The notes under the pieces were generated by a model. That model saw nothing but the letters and a program-made list of their open reading frames with translations, ran no database searches and had not been told where the DNA came from. Positions 45,888 through 56,393 of a DNA stretch of 64,000 nucleotides are shown here, in pieces (position 1 is the stretch's first letter; every line of letters starts with the position of its first letter). Both the position numbers and the translations under genes were made by a program. Source of the DNA: Blasia pusilla (taxonomy: Eukaryota > Marchantiophyta > Marchantiopsida > Blasiales); the NCBI GenBank assembly GCA_050084515.1, contig CM114272.1, forward strand, positions 21,948,001 to 22,012,000, given 5' to 3'.

Positions 45888-47009
45888 GAGGAGGGTGCTA
45901 AGGTGTTAGATCTCTCCGAAGGGATTAGCACCGGATTGACTGCACTATTGCAGGCAGGCATACGGGTGCATCGGTACCTTTATGTGGAGAGAGATGAGAC
46001 CGCGCGACGAGTATCATTACGTCACGTGGCGAGATTGGTCCAGAGGTATCATGAGTTGTTGCCGGTATCTGCAGTACGGGGATATCATCATACGCTACCC
46101 GCCGACATCTCTTTGGTGGGGGCGTAGGATCTGGATAGAGTTGGCACCATTCATTTGGTGATTGCTGGATGGCCATGTCATTGTCATTCATCAGTTGGCC
46201 GAGGATTTGGATTGCAGGATCCGAGGTCAGGGATGTTTTGGGAGATGCTGCGAGTAGTACGACACTTGCAGGAGAGTCTGATATGTTCTCCAACGTACAT
46301 TTTGGAGAACGTGCCATTGTTGGGAGACACTCGTACACGTGTGATGACGAGTATACATCAGGTGAGGTCCTGGTTGGGACGTGCTGTGTTGTTAGATGCA
46401 GCGAGAGTTGGGTCACGTGCCCATCGTCCACGACTGTGGTGGATGAACCTGATACCATCAGAGGTAGTGAGTCGAGCATACAGTGGAGTCCAGAGAGCAC
46501 CACATCTCACAATGGATGCTATTTTGGGCTCAGGGCGTCGATCTCAGGTGGAGACACGGGATGATAGACCACCGTTGGCCATGGCCAATAGGGTGGGGGA
46601 GTTGAGGGCAGCCTTACCTACGTTGGTGAGCTTCCCAGCATCCCATGCCTTTCGTCAGGGAGGGCCAGGCATGATTTGGGATGAGGCAACCAGAGCATTG
46701 GAGGAGCCTACAGCAGATGAGCGCGAGCGCGCCATGGGGTTCACTATCGATACTACGGCGGTGCTAGGGATGACTGAGGCATCCCGAAGACAGGTGTTGG
46801 GGCAGGCGATGGACCTCAACTATCTCACATGGATAGTCAGCCTAGGTATGGCTGAGCAGAGACGGATACGAGTGTCATCCATGCCGTCACGTCCACGAGT
46901 TGGACCATTGCCCTGTGGTCTGTACATGCATTGGTGGGGCGAGACGAGGAGAGATAGGCACCCATGGACTTCTGGGGCGTCATTCGACGAGAGAGTGCAA
47001 AGCGGCTAG
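45888..47009 (+). pseudogene. Cytosine-5 DNA methyltransferase domain, DNMT3-like order (element C)
   Basis: Motif I VLDLSEGISTGL (about 45903, with Ser in place of the usual Phe of DLF) is followed by RYLYVERDETARR. Motif IV is GWPCHCHSSVGRGFGLQDPRSG, with the catalytic Cys intact (TGT 46176-46178). Motif VI is YILENV (about 46297), motif VIII SRAHRPRLWWMNL (about 46412), motif IX ADERERAMGF (about 46717), motif X LGQAMDLNYLTWIVSLG (about 46798). From 46155 to 47009 the frame is open for 284 codons. A stop at 46125 lies between motifs I and IV. The target recognition region between VIII and IX is about 90 residues. The open stretch and conserved Cys suggest more recent activity than in B. 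Confidence 0.88.
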
Positions 47010-47148
47010 AGTAGCACATGTTCATTTTTGGATGTGGACCATGGTGTAGGAGGTCGAGTGGAGTGGTCATTGCGGAGGTGGCTAGGGTTGCTACATAGCA
47101 ACCAAAGCCGGAGGTTGCGTCCTCTCCGAGTGAGGTCACGATGGAGAC

Positions 47149-48052
47149 TTGGGAGCCTGTGATAGGTCTCAAGTTGATAGGAGGAGAGCGACGGAGTTCA
47201 TAGATTTTACGAGAGGGCATGTCAGTTTTTCCTTTTCCTTCAAAGAGAGAGAGTTGTACGTTGAAGGGTCCGGGATACGGATTGAGTTGGCTAGTGATAC
47301 GCCGATCTTTTCGTCGACCCTACAGTATTCTGATATGGAGCAAGCCTTGATTGAGCAGGAGGACTTGTTGGAGGCGGGACTTGTGGAGTTATCACATGGG
47401 GAGTATGCATCCGCCCGCAGTCATGCCGAAGAAGGATATGTATGGCAATTGGACGGATAGGCGGATGTGTGGAGATTACCGTCCTATCAACCAACAGACG
47501 AGGTCAGATCGGTATGCCATGCCTACTCCTGAGGAGATCTTTGATGCGGTAGGGCATGCAAAGATCTTCAGTACTTTAGATCTCCGTGTTGGCTATCATC
47601 AGCTTCCTATCAAGTTGGAGGACAGGGAGAAGACAGCATTCTGGGAGATAGATTGGTTCGGGAGAGATTGCTTACCATTTGGGTTGAAGAACGCGCCTAC
47701 AGAGTTTCAGAGAGTGATGGATAGGATTCTGGCTGGCTTGGATTTTGTACGATGTTACATAGATGATATTCTTATCTTCAGTTCCACGGTTGAGGAGCAT
47801 GAGCGACACTTGGAGGAGGTGTTTTGGAGATTGCAGTTACATGGACTGAAGTTACATCCAGGCAAGTGCAGATTCTTTCAGGAGCAGATTGAGTACTTGG
47901 GACACACCATATACCCGAGTGGGTTAGGCGTTCAGCAGACGAAGGTAGAGGCTATTGCGCAGATTCCACGCCCTACAGATGTGAGTCGAGTCCGAGCATT
48001 TCTTGGACTGGCGAACTTCTATCGACGGTATGTCAAGGGTTTTAGTGCGATC
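47149..48052 (+). pseudogene. Element C reverse transcriptase
   Basis: IELASDTPIFSSTLQYSDMEQ is in one frame (47149-47460). From 47351 a second frame gives PKKDMYGNWTDRRMCGDYRPIN, KIFSTLDLRVGYHQLPIK, LPFGLKNAPTEFQRVMDRIL, catalytic CYIDDILIFS (about 47755) and ANFYRRYVKGFS. It is the best preserved RT of the family. At 48053 the coding sequence switches in frame to the integrase of an unrelated chromovirus, so RNase H is missing. Confidence 0.9.
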
Positions 48053-48905
48053 CTGTCCGATCGAGATCCGAAGTTTACCAGTGCCTTTTGGAAACATCTA
48101 TTCATGAGGTTCCGGACCAAACTCAGCTTTAGTACGGCCTTCCATCCTCAAACGGATGGGCAAACGGAAAAAGTAAACTCGGTCGTAAACCAATACTTAC
48201 GGAGGTTACGTGAGTGCAGACCAGAGAGATTGGGCCAAGTGGTTAAGTATGGCTGAGTATTGTTACAACTCGACTAAGTATTCTACAACCGGAGAATCTC
48301 CGTTTCTTCTGGCGTATCAAAGAGAACCAGAAGGGCCTCTTGACTTAGCTCTTTCGAAGGGCGCTACATCGACACACACTCGTCAAGCAACGGCGGAATG
48401 TTTGTTAGTGGAAATGCAGGAACGATAAGAGCAAGCGAGGAAAAGTCTCGCCAAGGCTCAACTAAGGTACATGAAGCATGCTAACAAAAGTCGGCGCCAA
48501 GTGAGTTTCCAAGTTGGGGAACAAGTGTGGTTGAGTGTAAAGAATCTCACTCTTCCGAAGGAATTGTCCGCGAAATTGTCAGCCAAGTATGTTGGACCGT
48601 ATGTGATCAAGGCAAAGCCGTTTGAGGATGTGTACTCATTGGAGCTGCCAAACGAGTTCAAGATTCACCCGACTTTCCATGTGTCATTATTGAAGAAGTG
48701 TCTTCAAGATAATGTGCGTCCGGAGCGAAGGAGGATGTTGAGACCACAACCGGTCATCAGAAATGAGGAACCAGAGTTCGAGGTTGAGACCATTCTGCGT
48801 TCCAGACGTAGAGCCACCAAGTACGAGTACTTGGTCAAGTGGAAAGGCTACCATGTGAAAGAGGCGACTTGGATTGCGGAGGCGGATCTTGAACACGCGC
48901 AATAA
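48053..48905 (+). pseudogene. Chromovirus integrase C-terminal half and chromodomain
   Basis: The sequence begins inside an integrase core at the second catalytic Asp (SDRDPKFTSAFW) and continues with FHPQTDGQTEKVN holding the Glu. A frame change near 48220 leads to YNSTKYSTTGESPF, then a stop near 48428, then LSAKYVGPYVIKAKP and FHVSLLKKCL, and a chromodomain (EVETILRSRRRATKYEYLVKWKGY, about 48780-48890). Chromodomains of this class direct integration to heterochromatin. This piece differs clearly from the A/B/C integrase. It is the right part of a nested chromovirus whose left part has been deleted. Confidence 0.9.
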
Positions 48906-49620
48906 GCATTGCGTGACTTCAGATGGATGCAAGAAAGGCACGTGCATTAGTACATGGTGAAGAAATGGACATAACTTGTGACCGGAAAGCTTGGGCCGAT
49001 AACCCATTGTAACTAGAAATATTTAGTTGTTGCAATAAAGAAGACATGGATTTGGAGATTCGATGCTTGTATTGTAATTTTGAGTTTGGTTTGTGCATGG
49101 CAATGAGCAGTTCTTCATATGCTTAGGATGTAAGTCAAGGAGACCAAACAATGAGTATTTGAGGTGAGAGCTTGTATTCAGATAAGGCATCTAGATCAGC
49201 ACCAAGTGTTGAAGTACTAGCATCTGGGCTCGCCCTAACGTCGGCGGGGCATATGAGTCTGTTTTGGGGTTTGTGGTGATCTCATTCATGTTGCATGACT
49301 GAACTTAGTGACCCAAAAGTAGTACGAGTTGGATAGGTAGATAGGCGGTTGTTTACAATTAGTGAGTGAAGTGTTAGGTTGCAGACTTAGTAAGCTTATT
49401 TTGATAGTTTAGATAAGTTTTGCAGAACAGGTCTAGGCTCATCGAAAAGAAGAAGCTAATAATTCTAAGTGCTGCAAGCGACAACCTAAGACTTAAGCCA
49501 AAAGAGGAATTGCGGGTTAGCTACCAGAACGCGATTCAGTGCTAAGGGGTCGGCTTCCCAGAACTTAACATTAATAAGGTTTGCGTTGGTGAGGACATCA
49601 ACCTTCTAAGGAGGAGTGAG
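48906..49620 (+). other. Chromovirus 3' untranslated region
   Basis: Non-coding sequence between the chromodomain stop and the putative LTR. It ends in a purine-rich tract AAGGAGGAGTGAG (49608-49620), a plausible polypurine tract for plus-strand priming. Confidence 0.55.
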
Positions 49621-50744
49621 TGCCGCGACCCTCATAACCAAACAACACCAGATAGGCGCCAAGCAAAACATCAGAACTCAAGGGAACTCACGTTGCGAGG
49701 TTTGCGCTTTCGAGAGGCGTTTGGAAAAGTCTCTTGGAAAAGTCTAAGAGACGAAACGCGGAACAGAGTTGTGCGTTTCATGCGTTAGTGGTCGCAACCA
49801 GGAAACCTAGACCAAACACGAGCCAAGACTTGAGATGAGTTGAGTCTTGGGAGGTTGGTTGCCAAAGAGGTGAGAACCAGTTTGGAACACGATTAGCGTT
49901 TGGGAGAATCTGACTGTGTTAGGACCATAACGTTGAGCTCCAAGATGAGTTTGGGACAAATAAGGATGCGTTGGAAAGCTGATCTTAAGACGCTTTCGAC
50001 GCACCAAAGATCTCAGAAAACGCATAAGTACATGCTGAGATATTGGCCGAAAACAATTGAGAGAGCAATCGGGTTGAGGTTTTCTTATTGGAGTCATTGG
50101 TCCAAGAGCTCTGGCAGCCCCCCTGGGGCCATGTGAGACAGTCCCCGGTCCCCCGCCCTTCAAACTCCACCACAGCCAATTGGAGAGGCCCGGGTGTCTT
50201 TCCCTAAATGTAGGGGGCCCCGGAGATCCCCAGAAGTACTAGTAAGGGAGGAGTCTCTCCAAGATGTCTCAGGAAACGAATCCCCACTTTGGGCACCAAA
50301 CAGCGTTTCAGAGGCACGGGATGGAACGGGAGTTTGGCGTGGGAACTCGAAACCCAAACCTGATCCAAGGGAGTGGACTTTGTACGCCACACTTGGATCC
50401 CAACCCGAGATTCACTTCGTGCAAGTCTTGATGAGGAACTCATTGGATGTCCATTGGATAGTTGGAACCGCTAGGCGCGAAACACCGTTTCAGGTTCCTG
50501 AACCGACCAGAAAGTCTATCCCAAGTCTTTCGAGATTTGCCTGTGTTGTAAACCGCGAAACTAGGAAGGTTGAGCTTGATGAGAGTCCAAGACGAGAACT
50601 CAGAAAGTAATCTCGCTGATTGATCCAAGACCCGACAAACCAAAGTGCGTGTTTGGATGCAGATCAGCGTTGAGAGTGTGATCTACTGAACGCACGCTTC
50701 CGCAACAAACAAGATTAACGTGCAAGGAGAGTAGGCGCACGACA
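49621..50744 (+). repeat. Putative 3' LTR of the nested chromovirus
   Basis: It starts TGCCGCGACCC immediately after the polypurine tract and ends ...GCGCACGACA at the point where the element C integrase resumes (GTCAAGGTGAAGCATTTC). TG...CA termini and about 1.1 kb length fit a plant chromovirus LTR. No second LTR copy is present, because the left side is deleted. The open frames within are not called. Confidence 0.55.
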
Positions 50745-51560
50745 GTCAAGGTGAAGCATTTCTCCAAGTGGATAGAGTTGGTGGCACTACCAGACAAGGC
50801 GAGTGAGGGAACAGCTTATGCGTTTCTAGATCGTGTGCTTAGTCACTTTGGTGCACCGGCGGAGGTGACCGAGTTTAGGGGAGAGTTTCAGGCCTTGTGT
50901 GATCAGGCGCTGATAGATCACTGCACCACGTCCAGAGATCATCCTGAGGCGGATGGATTGGCGGAGAGAGTGGTACAGACGGTGAAGAGAGGATTGCGCA
51001 AGTATGACTTGCAACGGGGACAGTTGAGGGAGTGGGACCTACAGTTGCCATGGTTGGCTATGGGTTATCGCTTTAATCGGCAGGCATCCTTGGCGTCATT
51101 TTCATCGTATTTTTTGCTCTTTGGGAGAGAGCCAGATTTACCTATAACGATTCGTCGTGATATGGCGGAGGTGTTAGATCTTGATGATCCAGATATGTGG
51201 GTACAAGCATGTTCTCAGAGCGCAGAAGTTTTTCGTAGAGTTATGCCTATGGCCTTTGAGAACTTAGCTATTGCCCAGCATAGAGATACATTGAGGTATG
51301 CGACCATTTGTGGAGGAGGTTATTGTCCAGGGATTAGGAGGTTTCATCCTGGAGATTACGTGTATTTACAGCACGCGGCATCCACGATGCTAGATGTCAC
51401 TGCAAGGCGCACGATCCTACGTGTGCGCGAGGTATTACCGACCGGAGTCCTCATGTTGGAGGGATGGGATGGTTATGGTTTGGAAGGATCATGTGCGCAA
51501 TTGTGCACGATGTCATCTTCCGAACGTAGATGGGACGGTGGATCCAAGCTTGGCAGTGGT
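50745..51560 (+). pseudogene. Element C integrase, second half
   Basis: Resumes at KHFSKWIELVALPDKASEG and reads openly to about 51480. The second-Asp block is deleted (the frame goes from APAEV to TEFRGEF). HPEADGLAERVVQTVK keeps the Glu. The C-terminal region RFHPGDYVYLQ, LDVTARRTILRVREVLPTGVLMLEG is present. A frame change near 51475 precedes WKDHVRNCARCHLPNVDG. The amino half and RNase H are absent. Confidence 0.85.
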
Positions 51561-51572
51561 ACCTGCAGGCTT

Positions 51573-51717
51573 GAGGTGTATGTTGTGCGGATCTGCGAGG
51601 GGTGCAGCCACCATGTTGGTATGTGATGGTTGTTCTCGAGGGTGGCATATGTCATGTCGACCCCCCCTCCTTGATGTGGTTCCCATGGGACGATGGATGT
51701 GTCCGAGATGTGTATAG
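51573..51717 (+). pseudogene. PHD finger of element C
   Basis: CMLCGSARGAATMLVCDGC, GWHMSC, and RWMCPRC before TAG: all eight zinc ligands and the Trp residues are intact. Compared with A, one Thr-Pro-Pro region is altered (RPPLLDVVPMG). It is joined to the integrase tail with no insertion. Confidence 0.92.
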
Positions 51718-51931
51718 GGTAGTAGGTCATGTCAGAGAGATGTGATATATTCTATCTGGAGTTGGGGGGATCCAACTACCAGCTAGGGGGACGGTTGTGT
51801 GATCTCCATGTATATGTATGAGTTGATTTTTGTACATGTGTGGATCGACCCGTGTGTGTGGAAGATTGGTGTTGTGTGGTGTAGATGTGACCAGCGATGT
51901 ATGTTGTGTAGCGATATGTATGCGCACGACA
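51718..51931 (+). other. Element C 3' untranslated region and right end
   Basis: The purine tract CCAGCTAGGGGGACG (51779-51793) is followed by the 138-bp terminal segment 51794-51931, ending TATGCGCACGACA. The same 138 bp forms one side of the 618-bp insert. Confidence 0.7.
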
Positions 51932-52139
51932 AGTTAGAGAGTTTAGGAACATCAAGGCCATACCCTACCATGGGCAATGAAATAAGGGTGAACCCCCTAA
52001 AATCTAACCTTAAAAACCCTAGAAATAGTATTAACAAAAGGCTAAAGAAATATGACAAGCAACAGCCTCTAGTTGTGGCGTCTCCCGCTCTTTTTGAGAG
52101 CACATATGCTATGAGCAACAAGAGTCAAGAAACCGCTTG

Positions 52140-52995
52140 TCATTAAATCAATCACTCTCAGCAATCACATAAAGAAAATTCTCGACATCATCATCTCTGT
52201 TTGTCACACTAACCTATTAAGAAGAGTGTGCTTTATCTTTTGTTGAATCTTCTTTACAATTTCTACTTTCTTTCTTGAAATGGCCCATCTTATCACATTC
52301 ATAGATTCGTACCTTCCATTTATTAAAACATGGTCTCAAGTTTGATCTTAATGTTCTTATATTATGCCCTCTTTCCATTGATCTACGTCAAAAAATCAAG
52401 GCTTCTGATTTTTTGTCCTTTTTAATATGTCTTTTTCTCATTTCATTTAACAAGAAGGTTATAGGGACCTCCTCAAGCTCTACCGTATCCTTTCTATACA
52501 ATAGATTCGTTACCAAATATTCAAGAGTATAATAAATTACTAAGAGCGAGGCTTTATCCTCATCCTCTATTTTGACATTGATATTAGATATATAATTTAT
52601 CGAGTATCTTGTGGAACATTTTATAGTACTCCATGATTCTAGTCCACTTCTTCATATCAGAGAGTGTGCATATGTTGCTTTAGATATAACAATTTTCTCA
52701 TGCGTAAGCTCTCCAACTTTGAGCATAACTTTGGTATCAAACTCTCATTCATCATACTTTACAGTACCCCATCTACAAGACATAATCTAGTTGTGCTAGC
52801 TTCTCTCAATACGATTTCCTCCCACACTTTACTTGTCTTTTTCTACATTCTTGTTCTCCAACACATTATGTAGTCCTTGCACCAAAAGATCCCTTACTTA
52901 CAACCGCCACAATCTTGAAACAAACTTCTCATCAAATTTCTCCAATTGAAATTTTGCATTCGAGATCTTTGCTACCTTTTTTCCATATCGACAAC
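52140..52995 (-). pseudogene. Ty1/copia gag remnant
   Basis: On the minus strand, in frames broken by many stops, the copia-type Gag blocks follow in order: FQLEKFDEKFVSRLWRL and VRDLLVQGLHNVLE (about 52870-52960), KLESLRMRKLLYLKQHMHTL (about 52665-52730), EDEDKASLLVIYYTL (about 52535-52580), LYRKDTVELEEV (about 52475), and a zinc knuckle remnant YECDKMGHFKKE in which the first and last Cys are lost (about 52280-52315). No protease, integrase or RT follows within the remaining sequence. Confidence 0.75.
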
Positions 52996-53339
52996 TTGTC
53001 CTTTAATACCAGTTGTTGAATAAAATGTGATTTTTCCATGCACACAATCTATACTACAATGAAAAAATCATATGCTTGACAACAAATTGGTTTGGTTCAC
53101 TTCCAATCTACAAGCTATGCCCGCAGGAGAACTTATAATCTGGTTACTTACTTACTTCATATCATGTTAGAAAACTACATCTCAAAAACTAAAACTTCTT
53201 ATTGAGCCCGCCGCACACAAAACTTCTCATAGAGAGCCCCAAAAAAGTCGAAAATAAAACATTACTCAATTATCACTTGTGGTTATCTCAAGATGGTCTC
53301 AAGGTTCTTACACGAAGTACTCCCCACTTCAAGCTTTGC

Positions 53340-54310
53340 AAGCGTAAGACTTAGTTTGAGTCATAAAGACTCAACCGCTTGCGCATTCCATAGGTAGCCA
53401 AGAAACAACAAAGCGCTAATCGGGTCAAGTCCCCCGAAGTGCGTACCATCTCCCTAAGAAGCCTCTTCTCCAAGCCCCGACCAATCTCCTCGAGTTTCTC
53501 GCCTATATTAGAGCACGTTGGGTAATTCCTAAAGGTGTGTCCCCTAGTTCCAACCTAAAATATCGTCAAACACACGTCAGGGTTAGTTCTTGGTTCAAAT
53601 ACGTGAGCGGATAGGAGGAAGAGGGTCCTCCACCGTAGGGACTTATGGGATTCTTCGTGGGAACCCCACCTTCCCCACTGTCCCCTCCTGGATCTTAATT
53701 TTGGCACTCAACCCAAACTTGGTTTGCGACCCGCGCACCGGCTTTTGACTAGGTATCCATCAAGATGACTTGCCAAAGGCTTCTTGTTCCCGTTAGGATA
53801 TTAGGAGTCACAGCAGCCACGGAACTAATGCTAGGTGAGACAGGTACGTGTCTTGGGACTAGCCTTTGGTGAGAAAGGAGCGTAGCTACTCACAAGGGCA
53901 AGGGCAAAGGCAAGGTAAGCAAGGTCTGAGACCTAGGAGCCAAGTGCTAGGTGAAGGGTGAGAAGCAAGACATACGTGAATAGTTAAGATGGATGAGACA
54001 CCACGAGACTAGGCACGATACACGATGGATGGCAAAACAACCACGAGGTACTTAATAATGAAGTCAAGGCATACACTGGCCATGAGACACTTGAAATGTG
54101 AGTCCAAGCTCCAAGATGCGTTTAGGGAGTCGAGAGTTAGTTCTAATTAGCAAGAACAAGATAGCGTTAGTCTTGTGACCGGTTCCATTGTCCTTCCTAA
54201 TCTTATGACTAGTTAGTCTAGGTTCCGACTTTTGTGGATCACACCAAGATCTTTCCTCCTTTGACTAGCAATCACAACTCACTTATCAAGTCCTTGCCGG
54301 CCTGGATGCC
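53340..54310 (-). repeat. Dispersed repeat W-X-Y, copy 2 with inverted middle block
   Basis: Y (about 53340-53760) and W (about 54198-54310) match copy 1 in reverse complement. X (about 53855-54135) matches copy 1 (29860-30140) on the same strand. The identity of conserved words such as GGTCCAAGCTCCAAGATG, GATTGGTCG and TTGGTGTGATC makes the relation clear. No coding function is recognised. Confidence 0.65.
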
Positions 54311-56393
54311 AAAGACTAAATTATTGGTTACACTCCCGCACTTGGTTGAGTTGACGCTCTCCTCGACTTAAGTTGGGCCCCCCTTAAAGACACCATAGGT
54401 ATTCTTGAAGATAATTGGTGGGACCATAATCTAAATCAAACGAGGCCCCCAACTTAAGGACTCACATCTCAACTAGGAACCCTTGAAGACTCTTAGCCTA
54501 GTGCAAGCACTAGGCTGATCTACCATAAACATCCTCATCGAGGTAAGTGCCCTCAAAGCATGAGCTTTGAAGACACACCGGATCTGTCCCCTTCCCCACT
54601 CTAATTGTAAATTTTTTTAGTTATAATTATATTGCATGTATATGATAAGTTTCTAGATGTGCTTAAATAATCCGATTACTAATTCAACTTAGAATGAACG
54701 GGTGTATCATGAAAAGATAAGATGATAAGATGGGCTAGATGCAAGCTCATCTAGCCCGTCTTATGTTTGATCATGGATCATCCCATAGTTGGAGTGATGC
54801 ACGTTCGACTGCACCCGCAAATCCCATAGTTTATCATAAAATTACGAGATTCAACTTGGTCCCCCACAAACCCATAGTCCAAACTCACAAATTATATATG
54901 TCGATTCAAAGTGACCAATGCGGACATCACACTTTTAAATGCCATTATTGACGTGAGTACAACTCGTTAGGTTACAAGAAACCATAGAGGTATGTCTCAA
55001 GACAAACTACTCTCTACAACCATTGGAGGCTGTTCTTTCCATTCATTCACTTCACAATGCAAGTGGATGATCTTGTTTCTGGTCTGCAATGGAAGTGGTT
55101 GATGTTAATCATTCATATTTTGAGAGACTGTTCATGAAATTACTGGGCCATCTGCCAACCCACTTCCAGAAAACAAACCTCAGCCGTCCATGGCAGCTGA
55201 CTGTCATTCATGATTGTACATCGCATCCCTTAAAATCTCTCATTGGGATTTATGTCTCCTATTCTGGCCAACTTCCGAAGAAACATCATCAAAATCCAAG
55301 ATGTGGATCCCAGAAAATATGCAACATTAGATGGAAGTGCTTGTGGTGGAGTATGGTTTAGGTCTCAGGACATCGCCACCTGTGATCTAATTCCCAGAGT
55401 AAGAATAAATAAGAAATGGACTCAATAATCACAAGGGAGAACTAGCTTTTCTGTAAGCAACAAAACCAACTCGAGCGTAACCATTACCATACTTGAAGCA
55501 ATGTTCTGCGCATGAGCCATGGGTCTTCCAACTTTCCAACATGATCCCTCATCTAGATTATATTCCCTCAAACAGACTAGTTCGAGCAGACTCGGACTCA
55601 ACACAGAACAAATTCCCGTGGTCTGTTAACAGTGTATTACAAGTGGCATCCATATAGGAAACCTAGCTATCACCCAAAAGTCACCTCTGTAATTTCATAA
55701 GCTGGCCTCACTCCGCATTGGAATCTTCTATTGCACACATTCTCGAAACAAGGCTAGGGTGAGGTAAAATTCTGAAACTTGACCAAGAGGCAAGTGGTGT
55801 CATCAGAGAATAGCCTCAAAGTCCATTAGGACGCACACTTTCCATGATCAGGATATACACCTAATACTCTTATTTAAAATTGGTGAGTAGATGTCAAGCC
55901 TCAAAGCCTTCAGGGAAAAATACTCCCAAAGGGGGCATGGGCAAAAACTCCCGTAGGGTCTCGATGGGGGGGTGTGGAGTGCAAAAAGTTCTAGGTGGGG
56001 CTCTAAGAACTGCACAATCTGTGCATATCACGTGCATAATGATGAGTTTGTCACAGCTTCCAGGCTAGATGTAGGGGCCCATAATAAGCTACCACTGTGA
56101 TCATCCATCAATCTAGATAATGCACTGCAATACTTCTACAAACCTCCAGAATTGCCTGGAAGTGGGCACGCCAAATCTTGTTTGGTAAATCATGAGTTTG
56201 GGCAGATCACAAACCGTGACAGTGTATCAAACCACCTCTTCAGAATTTCCAGTCTAACTTTGATAAACAGTTACGAAACATTCAGCACTCACACTAATTT
56301 GTAACAGAACATGTCGAAGCTTAAGTGAAACTTTACAACATGTACCAAATCTTGGGATGGTTTGAGCAAAGTCGCGACGCAATTAAGCTTCCT
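54311..56393. other. Intergenic DNA
   Basis: No gene or recognised repeat is supported. Open frames at 54739-54951 and 55089-55361 have no motif. The right part probably includes the 3' untranslated region of the cytochrome c1 gene. Confidence 0.4.

Larger units (their letters stand above)
40828..51931 (+). mobile_element. Element C: Ty3/gypsy element with methyltransferase and PHD finger, twice interrupted
   Basis: Element C has leader, gag, protease, methyltransferase, RT, then a truncated chromovirus, the second half of its own integrase, a PHD finger and the right end. An antisense 618-bp derivative of the same family lies in its gag. The left end TGTCACATTTGAG (40828) and right end GCGCACGACA (51931) are the ends present in the 618-bp insert. 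Flanking 4-mers are ATTT and AGTT, a possible degraded target duplication. Frameshifts, stops and deletion of RNase H plus half of integrase make it inactive. Confidence 0.75.

Noticed and set aside
49807-50610. Open frames of about 80-140 codons on both strands
   Set aside because: They fall inside the putative chromovirus LTR and lack any domain.
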